From positions 62,001 to 126,000 of the forward strand of contig NZ_LZIL01000009.1 in NCBI RefSeq assembly GCF_001667075.1: a DNA stretch of 64,000 nt, in the 5' to 3' direction. Below are positions 17,241 to 28,142 of the stretch, one piece after another. Under the pieces are notes generated by a model. It was not told where the DNA came from. It did not search any database and was given only the letters and a program-made list of their open reading frames with translations. Position numbers and translations under genes: made by a program. Position 1 is the first letter of the stretch. Every line of letters begins with the position of its first letter. Source of the stretch: Mycobacterium sp. 852014-52450_SCH5900713 (GTDB taxonomy: Bacteria > Actinomycetota > Actinomycetes > Mycobacteriales > Mycobacteriaceae).

Positions 17241-18038
17241 CTAGGAGCTCAGCGGGACCGCCGCCTCGGCGGTGTAGCACAGGAATGTCAGCGTCTCCTG
17301 CAGATACAGCCGCACGGTGTCCGCATCATGGCTCGTGTAGCCGATCGACACATCGGTCCCGAGTTGCAGATCGAAGTCACCGCCGCGGGTGGTAAGCACG
17401 AAAGCACCGTCGATGGCCGGCGCCCAGATGATGTCTCCCGGAACCAGCCGGTCGATGTGCTCGAGGATCGGATATCCGTGTTCGGTGGTCTCGCTGACCT
17501 TCGTATAGACATCGGCGGACAGCAACACCGAGTACGGGCCGTCGACCCCGGCCAGCCGCAATTCGGAGATCGCCTGCGTGATGACATCCGGAATTTCGCG
17601 AGGATCGGCCAGCAAGGTCAACGGCTTGTTCGAGCTGGCGGAGCGGATGCCCTCGATCGATGCGGCGGCGTAACCCTCGAAGATCGCCCGGTCTTCCACA
17701 AACGCCAACTTCTTGGCGGCCTCCTTGACCGGGTCCCAGTCGGAGTCCTGCGCACCACGCTCGACATTGTCGATCTCGTAACGTGAGAGAGTGAACGGAA
17801 CCCGCAGCCGGACAAGGGGTTTGCTCGCCCGCAGGTGAGCCTCCACGCCGTCAGACGGTGCCGCCACGTCGATCAGGCGGCCGGTGCTGACCGCCGCGGT
17901 GACCGGACCGCCGGGGCCGCTGACGTCGACTACCCGGCGCCCGGCGACATGGCGTTTGAATGTCCGGGTCGCCTCCGTTTCGATTTCGTCCCAAGCGGCT
18001 TCGGTGACCGGTGCCAGGTCGCGGTAGAGGTTGTTCAT
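17241..18038 (-). CDS. Encapsulin nanocompartment shell protein (Cfp29 family)
   Basis: 265 aa, the normal length of family 1 encapsulins with HK97-like fold. The N-terminus MNNLYRDLAPVTEAAWDEIETEA and the RRVVDVSGPGG, GRLIDVAAP and DIIWAPAIDGAFVL blocks match the Cfp29/linocin M18 group. Subunits assemble into a 60-mer cage that stores a cargo enzyme. The ATG overlaps the stop of the Dyp peroxidase gene by 4 nt, the standard cargo-shell operon of mycobacteria. The protein may also reach the culture medium, as Cfp29 does. Confidence 0.95.
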   Translation of the reverse strand: MNNLYRDLAPVTEAAWDEIETEATRTFKRHVAGRRVVDVSGPGGPVTAAVSTGRLIDVAAPSDGVEAHLRASKPLVRLRVPFTLSRYEIDNVERGAQDSDWDPVKEAAKKLAFVEDRAIFEGYAAASIEGIRSASSNKPLTLLADPREIPDVITQAISELRLAGVDGPYSVLLSADVYTKVSETTEHGYPILEHIDRLVPGDIIWAPAIDGAFVLTTRGGDFDLQLGTDVSIGYTSHDADTVRLYLQETLTFLCYTAEAAVPLSS

Positions 18039-19045
18039 GAAGGGGTTCCTTTCAGGCTGCCGATCGAAAGTGAGCCGTCTTGTGCAACAGACGTTTCCGC
18101 CACCGGCGCTGCCGGCAGTGGCGGTGGATCATCAAGGAAGTCCACGGTGGGGGAGAAGAACAAGCCACCGGTGACCGCGGTGGAGAACTCGAGGATGTGG
18201 TCGGTGTTTCCGGGTGGATCACCGAGAAACATGTTGCTCAGCATCTGTTCGGTGACGCGCGGCGTGCGGGAATAGCCGATGAAGTAGGTCCCGTACTCGC
18301 CCTTGCCGAGTTCGCCGAACGGCATGTTGTGCCGGACGATCTTCAGCTCGGTGCCGTCGTCGTCAGTGATGACGTTGAGGGCGATGTGGGCGTTGGCCGG
18401 CTTTTGGTCGTCGTCGAGTTCGAGGTTCTCCAGTTTGGTCCGGCCGATCACCAACTCCTGCTCGCTGACCGACAGGGCGTTCCACGATGACATTTCGTGC
18501 AGATACTTCTGCACGTGTACGTAGCACGAGCCCTCGAATTCGGGATCCTCGGCGCCGATGGCAGTGGCGCTGACGGCCAAGGGGCCGTCGGGGTTTTCGG
18601 TGCCATCGACGAAGCCCAACAGGTCGCGGTTGTCGAAATAGCGGAATCCGTGTACCTCGTCGACGACGGTGACGGCACCGGCCATCGACCTCAGGATGCG
18701 GTCGGCCAATTCGAAACACACGTCCAAGCTTTCGGCCCGGATGTGGAACAGCAGATCCCCGGGCGTGGCTGGGGCGGTGTGCCGCGGGCCTTCCAGTTCG
18801 ACGAACGGGTGCAACTCGGCGGGACGCGGACCGGAGAACAAGCGATCCCAGGCTCGCGAGCCGATGGAGGTGATGGCGGACAACCGTTTCGGCGGCTCGC
18901 GGAAGCCGATCGCGCGCACCAGGCCGGAAATGTCGGGCAGCGCGTCGTGTACCGCCGCTTCTCCGCCGTCGTCGATGGTCACTACCAGGAAGACCGCCGC
19001 AGGCGTCAACGGCTCGAGGATCGGCTGCGGCTGGACGAGAGGCAC
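18035..19045 (-). CDS. Dyp-type heme peroxidase, encapsulin cargo (Rv0799c homologue)
   Basis: 336 aa. Dyp signature GFVDGTENP near residue 145 with the catalytic Asp, proximal heme His in the VRHNMPFGE region, and GTYFIGYSRTP near 240. The C-terminus ends with DGSLSIGSLKG, the cargo-loading peptide that docks in the encapsulin shell. GTG 19045 is chosen: it gives the M. tuberculosis length and lies 7 nt after a TAGGGT hexamer with no ribosome binding site, so the operon mRNA is probably leaderless. Decomposes peroxides or oxidises dyes/phenolics inside the cage. Confidence 0.95.
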   Translation of the reverse strand: MPLVQPQPILEPLTPAAVFLVVTIDDGGEAAVHDALPDISGLVRAIGFREPPKRLSAITSIGSRAWDRLFSGPRPAELHPFVELEGPRHTAPATPGDLLFHIRAESLDVCFELADRILRSMAGAVTVVDEVHGFRYFDNRDLLGFVDGTENPDGPLAVSATAIGAEDPEFEGSCYVHVQKYLHEMSSWNALSVSEQELVIGRTKLENLELDDDQKPANAHIALNVITDDDGTELKIVRHNMPFGELGKGEYGTYFIGYSRTPRVTEQMLSNMFLGDPPGNTDHILEFSTAVTGGLFFSPTVDFLDDPPPLPAAPVAETSVAQDGSLSIGSLKGTPS

Positions 19046-19052
19046 ATGGGCG

Positions 19053-19058
19053 ACCCTA
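19053..19058 (-). promoter_or_regulatory. Probable -10 element of the Dyp-encapsulin operon
   Basis: TAGGGT on the minus strand, 7 nt from the GTG start. TAnnnT at this distance is the usual mycobacterial leaderless arrangement. Confidence 0.55.
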
Positions 19059-19154
19059 GCGTGGCGACGGCGAGCGCAGGAAGTGCGCGAGCAAGGAGCC
19101 GCGCAATCGGACCTAGCGTGAACTCCGTTGTCGTCGACAGCCATGATGTTGGAC

Positions 19155-20423
19155 ATGTCGGCCAACGCCGCAGGCCTCTGCGATTTCATCGACGCCTCTC
19201 CGTCGCCGTTTCACGTTTGTGCCACGGTGGCGGCGCGGCTGACCGCCGCCGGATACACCGAACTGAGCGAGGCCCAACGCTGGCCGGACGAACCGGGTCG
19301 CTACTTCACCGTGCGGGCCGGCTCGCTGGTCGCCTGGAATTCCGACGGGCCCGACGGCCCGTTCCGGATCGTCGGCGCACACACCGACAGCCCTAACCTG
19401 CGGGTCAAGCAGCATCCGGATCGGCTGGTCGCCGGTTGGCGCGTCGTGGCGCTGGAACCGTACGGCGGGGCATGGCTCAACTCCTGGCTGGACCGCGACC
19501 TGGGCATCAGCGGACGGTTATCGGTGCACTCGAATCAGGGCACGGGGATCGAGCACCGGCTGGTCCGGATAGACGAGCCGATCCTGCGGGTACCCCAGCT
19601 GGCCATCCACCTCGCCGAGGACCGCAAATCGCTGACGTTGGACCCCCAGCGACACGTCAACGCGGTCTGGGGCGCTGGCGCCGAAGCTAGGTCGTTCATC
19701 GACTTCGTCGCGGAACGCGCCGGGGTGACGCCGACCAGCGTGCTGGCGGCCGACCTCATGACCCACGACGTGACCCCGTCGACGGTGATCGGCGCCGACG
19801 GCGACCTGCTCAGCGCCCCCCGGCTGGACAACCAGGCCAGCTGTTATGCCGGGATGGAGGCTCTGCTGGCCGCCGAGCCGCGTGGCGTCCTGCCCGTGCT
19901 GGTGGTCTTCGACCACGAGGAAGTCGGTTCGTCTTCGGATCACGGTGCGCAGTCCAACCTATTGAGCACCGTCCTCGAGCGGATCGTGCTCGCCGCCGGC
20001 GGCACCCGGGAGGACTTCCTGCGTCGGCTGCCCGAGTCATTGCTGGCCTCGGCGGACATGGCGCACGCCACCCACCCCAACTATCCGGAGCGGCACGAGC
20101 CCGGCCATCTCATCGAGGTCAACGCCGGGCCGGTGCTCAAGGTGCACCCAAACCTGCGTTATGCCACCGACGGGCGCACGGCCGCGCCCTTCGCGCTCGC
20201 CTGTCACCAGGCCGGGGTCGCCCTGCAGCGTTACGAGCACCGCGCTGACCTGCCCTGTGGGTCGACGATCGGGCCGCTGGCCTCGGCCCGGACTGGTATC
20301 CCCACCGTCGACATCGGCGCCGCACAGCTCGCGATGCACTCCGCGCGCGAGTTGATGGGCGCCCACGACGTAGCGACCTACTCTGCGGCGATGCGCGCGT
20401 TCCTTTCGCCTGAATCATTCTGA
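19155..20423 (+). CDS. pepC: M18-family aminopeptidase
   Basis: 422 aa. Zinc-binding segments of the M18 family are visible: [14 protein letters not shown] (His near residue 78), [15 protein letters not shown] (Asp), VFDHEEVGS (Glu-Glu near 263) and the C-terminal [14 protein letters not shown] (His). It removes N-terminal amino acids from peptides in the cytosol. ATG 19155 matches the start of the M. tuberculosis homologue ([18 protein letters not shown]); earlier in-frame TTG and ATG codons at 19128 and 19143 are possible. Divergent from the Dyp-encapsulin operon with about 110 nt between starts. Confidence 0.92.
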   Translation: MSANAAGLCDFIDASPSPFHVCATVAARLTAAGYTELSEAQRWPDEPGRYFTVRAGSLVAWNSDGPDGPFRIVGAHTDSPNLRVKQHPDRLVAGWRVVALEPYGGAWLNSWLDRDLGISGRLSVHSNQGTGIEHRLVRIDEPILRVPQLAIHLAEDRKSLTLDPQRHVNAVWGAGAEARSFIDFVAERAGVTPTSVLAADLMTHDVTPSTVIGADGDLLSAPRLDNQASCYAGMEALLAAEPRGVLPVLVVFDHEEVGSSSDHGAQSNLLSTVLERIVLAAGGTREDFLRRLPESLLASADMAHATHPNYPERHEPGHLIEVNAGPVLKVHPNLRYATDGRTAAPFALACHQAGVALQRYEHRADLPCGSTIGPLASARTGIPTVDIGAAQLAMHSARELMGAHDVATYSAAMRAFLSPESF

Positions 20424-20435
20424 GGTTTCCGAGGC

Positions 20436-20804
20436 CTAGACGGCGGCGGGGTGGGCGATCAGGGTGAGTGCGAAGGTCGCGGCGTTGAGCGTGAGCAGGA
20501 ACCCCGCGAAGACGAACTGACCGGAAATATCGTTGGCGAGTACATGTGTGTACATCGCGCAGATGAAGAAGATAATTAGCCCGGCCGCCGCCGCGACGCC
20601 GATTGCCGGAATCCAGAGTCCGGCCACAAGCCCAAGCGCGCCTAGGGTTTTCAAGGTGCCGATGGGAAATCTCAGCCAGGACAGGGGAACCCCGGCCCGT
20701 CTCATCGGCGGAATGATGGGCGCGAAATGGAGCAGCGCGCTCACGCCCGAAAATCCGTCGAGGGCAATGGCGATTATCGTCACGACAAGGTACGCGGTGT
20801 GCAT
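20436..20804 (-). CDS. DoxX-like small integral membrane protein
   Basis: 122 aa with four predicted transmembrane helices (TAYLVVTIIAIALDGF, LGALGLVAGLWIPA, AAAGLIIFFICAMYTHV, VFAGFLLTLNAATFALTLI). The PMRRAGVPLSWLRFPIGTLK loop between helices 1 and 2 and the hydrophobic pattern match DoxX-like family members. ATG 20804 has a GGAAG site. Same strand as and downstream of the deazaflavin reductase with a 47-nt gap, probably co-transcribed. Role unknown. Confidence 0.8.
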   Translation of the reverse strand: MHTAYLVVTIIAIALDGFSGVSALLHFAPIIPPMRRAGVPLSWLRFPIGTLKTLGALGLVAGLWIPAIGVAAAAGLIIFFICAMYTHVLANDISGQFVFAGFLLTLNAATFALTLIAHPAAV

Positions 20805-20851
20805 GTTGGTGGCTTCCGGGGATGGTCGACCGATAGTGGAATCGTCCGGCG

Positions 20852-21301
20852 TTAGCTCGCCGGAATGGGGTCTAGTCGAAACACGGCGATCCGGCCGGCC
20901 AGCGCCTCGACCTCTTCGGGATGGCCGTGACGCACCAGGCCCGAGCGCTTCAAGAAGGCGACACCGACCGGCACCTCGTTCGGGTATTCCCGCAACACCG
21001 GGCGGGCCTGCTCGGCGGCCAGCTCAGTTATCCTGACGCGTTGCACCTTTCGGCCCTTGCGGAGCGTCCCGGCGCCGGCTGCGCGTGCATTGCGTGCCCA
21101 ATCGGCACCGGGGAATCCGGCCACGGCAAAAAGCTGTCCATCCAGCCTAAAGGGTGTCATGGGCGTGCTGCGCGCCTTCCCGGTTTTGCGGCCGGGCACC
21201 GTCAACACCATGGGCGGTCCCGTGGGTACCCCGAGCTTTTGCATCGCGATCATGAACTTGTTCATCGGCTTCAGCCAGCGGGGCGGCGTCGGGTTGGACA
21301 T
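20852..21301 (-). CDS. Deazaflavin (F420)-dependent nitroreductase-family protein
   Basis: 149 aa. The Ddn/FDOR-A pattern is clear: VLTVPGRKTGKARSTPMTPF near residue 35-55, then GQLFAVAGFPGADWARNARAAG, where the conserved Trp/Asn/Arg bind F420. Members use F420H2 to reduce quinones or nitro compounds. The second of two adjacent ATG codons (21301) is taken because it lies 5 nt from an AGGAG site. The gene is divergent from the multicopper oxidase operon; an AAAGTTAC-N10-GTAACTTT dyad sits in the shared region. Confidence 0.88.
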   Translation of the reverse strand: MSNPTPPRWLKPMNKFMIAMQKLGVPTGPPMVLTVPGRKTGKARSTPMTPFRLDGQLFAVAGFPGADWARNARAAGAGTLRKGRKVQRVRITELAAEQARPVLREYPNEVPVGVAFLKRSGLVRHGHPEEVEALAGRIAVFRLDPIPAS

Positions 21302-21420
21302 CATTTCTCCTTGGTGTATTCCGTTGCGGTGAGCGTGGAATCGGCTGTGACGGGACACCGCCGGGGTAGCAACCGACGCCCACTCGCAGCTCGTAATTCA
21401 AGGACGGTTCGGCAGCGCCG

Positions 21421-21446
21421 AAAGTTACAACTGCGTGCGTAACTTT
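21421..21446. promoter_or_regulatory. Perfect dyad AAAGTTAC-N10-GTAACTTT
   Basis: Eight-bp perfect arms with a 10-nt spacer in the divergent region between the F420 reductase and the small-peptide/multicopper oxidase operon. No T-tract follows, so it is an operator rather than a terminator. The cognate regulator is not encoded nearby. Confidence 0.6.
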
Positions 21447-21509
21447 TCGCAGCGTCGTCTCGTCGTCATTCCTGAGCCCGGATGTCCGACGCCATGACGA
21501 AGGAGAACC

Positions 21510-21569
21510 ATGACAGCCGCCAAACTGTATGCCGCGGTGACCCTTAACCGAGCGGGTGTGCCGCGATGA
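21510..21569 (+). CDS. 19-codon leader-type peptide upstream of the copper oxidase operon
   Basis: ATG 21510 follows an AAGGAGAA ribosome binding site with ideal spacing and opens MTAAKLYAAVTLNRAGVPR, then TGA. The stop overlaps the next start by the ATGA tetranucleotide, as expected for a translationally coupled leader or a small functional peptide. No Cys or His-rich metal site. Its role could be to couple translation of the membrane gene. Conservation was not testable here. Confidence 0.5.
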   Translation: MTAAKLYAAVTLNRAGVPR

Positions 21570-21988
21570 CGGCGGATAACTCGGACGGCCGACGCTGGCC
21601 CCGGGTAGTCGCCCGTGCTACCAGCGCCACATTGGCGATCCTGGCGGTCGCTCAGGCCGCATTCGCCGGCAGTTTCCTGGGCGGGCAGTACGACGCACTG
21701 ATGCTGCACTCGATCGGCGCCAGGGTGACCACGATGCTCTCCGTCGTGCAGGTGGTTGCGCTCGTGGTCGTCAGCAGAACAGGCGGGCCGCGGTGGCCGA
21801 TAGCGGTCGGTACGCTCGTGACAATTCTTTTCGTTGCCGAGTTCGCCTCGGGCGAATTGCGGCTGACGGGCCTGCACGTTCCGCTCGGGGTTCTGCTCAT
21901 TGCTGGAATCGTGCAGCTGACCGCATCGGTTTGGCGTCTGCCGCTGACCGCACACCCTCTCGCGGAACAGCAGGATGTGGCTCGGTGA
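21566..21988 (+). CDS. Small integral membrane protein, multicopper oxidase operon
   Basis: 140 aa with four predicted transmembrane helices (ATSATLAILAVAQAAFAGSFL, MLSVVQVVALVVVSR, WPIAVGTLVTILFVAEFA, PLGVLLIAGIVQLTASVW) and a charged C-terminus. The order of a QYDALMLHSIGA loop after helix 1 resembles small DoxD/DUF-type membrane proteins but no family is assigned. Start coupled to the 19-codon peptide (ATGA) and stop coupled to the multicopper oxidase (GTGA), so these three form one unit, perhaps for copper handling or oxidation at the membrane. Confidence 0.75.
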   Translation: MTADNSDGRRWPRVVARATSATLAILAVAQAAFAGSFLGGQYDALMLHSIGARVTTMLSVVQVVALVVVSRTGGPRWPIAVGTLVTILFVAEFASGELRLTGLHVPLGVLLIAGIVQLTASVWRLPLTAHPLAEQQDVAR

Positions 21989-23508
21989 ATCGGCGCAGCG
22001 CGTTGCGGTTGGGCGCCGCCGCGGCAGGGATCAGCGTCGTGGGCGCCAGCTGGCCAATGTCGCACGCACTGCTGGGCTCCGCCGAGTCGGGGCGGCTGAT
22101 TCGCAGTGAGCCCAAACTGCCCGCCCCCTATCAAGTCCCGCTGCCGATCCCGGAACAATTGACGCCAGTCAGCACCGATGCTCACACCGATTACTACGAG
22201 ATCACACAGCAGGTCACACAGTTGCGCATCCTGCCCGAGATGACCACTGCGGCATGGACTTACAACACGAGCTTCCCGGGCCCCACCATTGCGTCACGGA
22301 CCGGCCGACGCACCGTCGTGCGGCACCGCAACGGTCTGCCGGTGCCAGTGGTGGTACATCTGCATGGCGGGCACACCCCGCCAGACCACGATGGATATCC
22401 GACCGATTTCATCTTGCCGCAGGGTCAACCCGCCGCGATGGACATGGCACGCAACAGCGTTGTCGGACAACGTGAATACGTTTATCCGATGGATCAGCGG
22501 GCCGCAACGTTGTGGTACCACGATCACCGCATGGGCTACACCGGTGCCGCGGTGTGGCGCGGGCTAGCCGGATTTCACCTGGTTCATGACGACGAGGAAG
22601 ATGCGTTGCCGCTGCCTCGGGGCTCTCGGGATATCCCGCTGATGATCACCGATCGTGCGTTCGCCGCCGATGGCTCGTTTCGCTACCCGGCCGCTGAGTC
22701 CGGTGGGGTGACCGGCGACTACATGAACGGCGTCCTGGGTGACGTCATCCTCGTCAACGGTGCGCCATGGCCGGTGCTGCAAACCGATCCGGCCCGCTAT
22801 CGCCTGCGGCTACTCAACGCATCCAATGCCCGTCGCTACCGGCTGCAATTGGACCCGCAGCCGCCCGGAGGGTCGGCGCTGGTGCAAATCGGCAGTGATG
22901 GGGGATTGCTCGCGCGGCCGGTAAGCCATGACTTCATCGACATCGCTCCGGCCGAACGCTTCGAGGTCGCGGTCGACTTCGGCCGCTACCAAAGCGGAAC
23001 ACGCGTGCGTCTACTCAACCTGTTGGGTGCCGGAAGCGCCGCCGAGGTTATGCGGTTCGACATCGTCGGCACCGACCGTGCCGATGATTCGGCGATCCCC
23101 GACCGGCTCAGCACAAGCGCCCCCCTAAGCCGAGAGCAAGTGGTGGGCACTCGGACCTTCCTCTTCCGCCTAGGCAGAAGAGGGGTATGGACGATCAACG
23201 ACCTGCCATATGAACCGGGCCGGCCGCTGGCGCGCCCGAGGATCGGCACGACGGAAATCTGGCGGTTCATCACCGAGTTCCACCATCCCGTTCATGTGCA
23301 CCTGAACTCCTTCCAAGTGCTGTCCCGCAACAACCGCGCACCCGGACGTTTCGATATGGGCTGGAAAGACACCGTCGACGTCCGCCCGGCCGAGGCGGTG
23401 GAAGTCCTCACCCGATTCACCGACTACGCCGGCTCGTACCTTCTGCATTGCCACAACCTCGAGCACGAGGACATGGCCATGATGGCCGACTTCCTGACCA
23501 TCGCTTAA
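21985..23508 (+). CDS. Multicopper oxidase (CotA/MmcO-like), probably Tat-exported
   Basis: 507 aa. All four copper-binding segments are present: VHLHGGH near residue 128, WYHDHRMGY near 182, HHPVHVHLN near 432 and HCHNLEHEDMAMM near 490, where the last gives type 1 Cys and His with a Met axial ligand. N-terminus NRRSALRLGAAAAG is a twin-arginine type signal. It would oxidise phenolics, metals such as Cu(I), or bilirubin-like compounds outside the membrane. GTG 21985 overlaps the upstream stop. Absent from the corresponding place in M. tuberculosis. Confidence 0.92.
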   Translation: MNRRSALRLGAAAAGISVVGASWPMSHALLGSAESGRLIRSEPKLPAPYQVPLPIPEQLTPVSTDAHTDYYEITQQVTQLRILPEMTTAAWTYNTSFPGPTIASRTGRRTVVRHRNGLPVPVVVHLHGGHTPPDHDGYPTDFILPQGQPAAMDMARNSVVGQREYVYPMDQRAATLWYHDHRMGYTGAAVWRGLAGFHLVHDDEEDALPLPRGSRDIPLMITDRAFAADGSFRYPAAESGGVTGDYMNGVLGDVILVNGAPWPVLQTDPARYRLRLLNASNARRYRLQLDPQPPGGSALVQIGSDGGLLARPVSHDFIDIAPAERFEVAVDFGRYQSGTRVRLLNLLGAGSAAEVMRFDIVGTDRADDSAIPDRLSTSAPLSREQVVGTRTFLFRLGRRGVWTINDLPYEPGRPLARPRIGTTEIWRFITEFHHPVHVHLNSFQVLSRNNRAPGRFDMGWKDTVDVRPAEAVEVLTRFTDYAGSYLLHCHNLEHEDMAMMADFLTIA

Positions 23509-23578
23509 CCGCCGGATTACCGCGGCGATCCGCGCAGTCCTTTCACCCGAGTCACTCCGAGGCCTAAGGTCTGGCGGT

Positions 23579-23926
23579 ATGGCGCTCAACGTGGAGATGA
23601 TCACTTTCGACTGCAGCGACCCCGCGATGCTGGCCGGATGGTGGGCCGAGCAGTTCGGGGGTACGACGCAGGAGTTGCTCGCCGACGAGTTCACCGCGGT
23701 GAGCTTGTCGGAAGGGCCCCGGCTCGGATTCCAGAAGGTGCCCGATCCCACGCCCGGGAAGAACCGGGTGCACCTCGACTTCGGTGCCGCCGACGTTGAC
23801 GCCGAGGTCTCCCGGCTGACGGCCGGCGGGGCCACGGAGGTCGGCCGGCACACATTCGGCGACAATTTTCGCTGGGTGGTGCTGGCCGACCCGGAGGGCA
23901 ACGTCTTCTGCGTCGTCGGGCAATAG
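23579..23926 (+). CDS. VOC-superfamily glyoxalase-like protein (Rv0801 homologue)
   Basis: 115 aa. Single VOC domain of the glyoxalase-like group: ALNVEMITFDCSDPAMLAGWWAEQFGG, NRVHLDFGAADVDAEVSRLTAGGATEV and VLADPEGNVFCVV. ATG 23579 lies 8 nt after TAAGGT and lacks a ribosome binding site, so a leaderless message is likely. It keeps its M. tuberculosis position just before purL; the Rv0802c acetyltransferase gene normally found between them is missing. Confidence 0.85.
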   Translation: MALNVEMITFDCSDPAMLAGWWAEQFGGTTQELLADEFTAVSLSEGPRLGFQKVPDPTPGKNRVHLDFGAADVDAEVSRLTAGGATEVGRHTFGDNFRWVVLADPEGNVFCVVGQ

Positions 23927-26272
<2,346 letters not shown>

Positions 26273-26291
26273 GACCCAGCAGCGAACCCTG

Positions 26292-26927
26292 ATGGGCCGA
26301 ACCGGTTTTCGCCGGGCGCAAGCGTTCTCTTTGGCCGCCGCCCTGGTTGGCTGGAGCTTCTTGGGCCCGCGACTGCCCCCGGCGTGGCGCGCCGCGGTCC
26401 AGGCCGGCGCGGCCGGCCTGCTGGTGCTGGTGACGCGTGCTCCGCTGGGTCTATCTCCGCCGCGGCTGTGGACGGGGCTGCGGCTTGGGTCGGCGGCCGG
26501 AGCGGCGGCGGCAAGCGTGATCGCGGCGACGACGGCGGTGCCGTTGGTGCGGGCATCGATGGCCGAGCGGGAACCGCCCGGATCGGTGCCCGGCTGGTTG
26601 CTGCTGCGCATCCCCGTCGGGACCGTCTGGGCCGAGGAGGCCGCGTTCCGCGCCGCGCTCACCGCCGCCGCTTCCGGGGCGTGCGGCCGGTCGGGTGGAA
26701 TGTTATTGCAAGCGGCGTGCTTTGGGCTCTCCCACATCGCGGATGCGAGGTCGGCGGGCGACCCGGTGGTGGGCACCGTATTGGTGACGGGCATCGCGGG
26801 CTGGTTATTCGGTTGGCTGGCAGACCGTTCCGGCAGCCTCGCCGCGCCCATGTTGGTGCATTTGGCCATCAACGAGGCCGGCGCGATCGCCGCGCTGGGC
26901 GTGCGGCGTCACGGGTTGATGGTGTAG
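26292..26927 (+). CDS. CPBP-family intramembrane metalloprotease (Rv0804-position)
   Basis: 211 aa with about six transmembrane segments. The CPBP/Abi motifs appear in order: WAEEAAFRAAL (EExxxR) near residue 117, CFGLSHIAD (FxxxH) near 151, and HLAINEAG (HxxxN) near 193. Members of this family cleave or modify proteins in the membrane, and some prenylated CAAX substrates. ATG 26292 lies 19 nt after purL. Nineteen bases overlap the convergent mce gene. Confidence 0.85.
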   Translation: MGRTGFRRAQAFSLAAALVGWSFLGPRLPPAWRAAVQAGAAGLLVLVTRAPLGLSPPRLWTGLRLGSAAGAAAASVIAATTAVPLVRASMAEREPPGSVPGWLLLRIPVGTVWAEEAAFRAALTAAASGACGRSGGMLLQAACFGLSHIADARSAGDPVVGTVLVTGIAGWLFGWLADRSGSLAAPMLVHLAINEAGAIAALGVRRHGLMV

Positions 26928-28123
26928 TCGCCCAGCTGCCGACCCCACACATGCTCGACGAAAAGTGGTGAGCCGAGTTCGAAGTGGTTGTAGGGGGCCA
27001 TGCTTGCGCCGGTGTCCATCACCAGAAACGGCGCCGGCCACAACTGCCGAGTGATGGTCTGCCAACAGCCAGGCAGACCGCCGGGACCGCCTCTGGCGTT
27101 GGTCCGGGGCAGATTCTCCGGCCAGATGTAGGGATTGGGCGCCCCGGCGATTGCGCCCGCGGCGTGGGCGCCCAACGAGTAGCCGTTGTCGCCGAGGGCG
27201 TTGTGGATCTTGGGTCCGACTTCGTTGAAATTCCGAATGGTGCAAAAGATTTCCGGACTGTACTCGTCGAGCAGCTGGCTGGAGCTGACCAGATCGGCGG
27301 CCCCCCGCGCCAGGTACGGCCCGCCGCGACCGAATACGTCGGCGCCCGCGCCGCCCAGTCCGGCCGCCGCCAGCAGCGCCGCGTCCAGGTCGGCTTGCTG
27401 GCGGTTGAGCGTCCGCGCCGTGGTCACCGCGTGGTCGAGCGCGTCCCACAAGTCCGGCGAGGCGTTGGCGTACGTGTCACCGAGCGCGGCCAACCGCTGG
27501 ACGTCAACGCGGATTTCGCGCATCTGGGGATTCACGTCGTCGAGGATCGTGTTGCCGTTGACCACAGCGGCGCCGAACTTGTCGCCCAATCCCGTCAGGG
27601 CTTGCGCGGCCGCGCTGAGCGTCAGATTCACCTTGACCGGGTCGACTTTCTCCGCGATCGAGATGAGTGTCTCGAACACGGTGTTGAATTCGGTCGTCAC
27701 GGACCTCGCATCGATCACGGTCGACGGTGTGATCGCTTGGGCTGCGGGCTGGGACGGCGAGTTCAACGCGACGTATTTGTTGCCGAATACCGTGGTCGCC
27801 TTGATGGCGGCCGCCACGTTGGCCGGGATCATCGCGACGTACCGGGGGGTGATGTCCAGGACCACCTTGGCGGCCGGCTTGCCGTCGCGGGTGATCTCGG
27901 AGATGCTCGCCACCCGGCCGATCTGCACTCCGTTGTAGGTGACCTTGGATCCCGGATCCATCACCAGCCCGGCCCGGGTGGCGACCATGGTGAGCTTCGT
28001 CGTCGGCGTGAGGTCGCCACGGAACTGCAAGTACAGGAGCGACCCGGCCAAACCCATGATGATGACCGTCACGAGGCCGACGGTCTTGTACGGTGGCCCG
28101 CGCCGCAAGCGACGACGCTCCAT
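26909..28123 (-). CDS. Orphan MceA-like MCE-family protein
   Basis: 404 aa. One N-terminal transmembrane helix (VGLVTVIIMGLAGSLLYL, residues 14-32) anchors an MlaD/MCE domain at about 40-125 (GLVMDPGSKVTYNGVQIGRVASI, VFGNKYVALNSP), then a helical Mce C-terminal domain with DVNPQMREIRVDVQRLAALGDTYANASPDL. Such proteins form the periplasmic lipid tunnel of Mce importers. Here no yrbE permease, mceB-F or ATPase gene is nearby, so it is an orphan that could pair with a distant system. Near identity with MceA subunits in the GNKYVAL motif. Its start abuts the divergent SCP-like gene. Confidence 0.88.
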   Translation of the reverse strand: MERRRLRRGPPYKTVGLVTVIIMGLAGSLLYLQFRGDLTPTTKLTMVATRAGLVMDPGSKVTYNGVQIGRVASISEITRDGKPAAKVVLDITPRYVAMIPANVAAAIKATTVFGNKYVALNSPSQPAAQAITPSTVIDARSVTTEFNTVFETLISIAEKVDPVKVNLTLSAAAQALTGLGDKFGAAVVNGNTILDDVNPQMREIRVDVQRLAALGDTYANASPDLWDALDHAVTTARTLNRQQADLDAALLAAAGLGGAGADVFGRGGPYLARGAADLVSSSQLLDEYSPEIFCTIRNFNEVGPKIHNALGDNGYSLGAHAAGAIAGAPNPYIWPENLPRTNARGGPGGLPGCWQTITRQLWPAPFLVMDTGASMAPYNHFELGSPLFVEHVWGRQLGDYTINP

Positions 28124-28142
28124 GAGTTTGAGACCCTAGGGT

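Noticed and set aside
21425..21955. 176-codon minus-strand ORF opposite the small membrane gene
   Set aside because: Low-complexity His/Arg/Gly translation and antisense to a gene with clear membrane helices and coupled start/stop.
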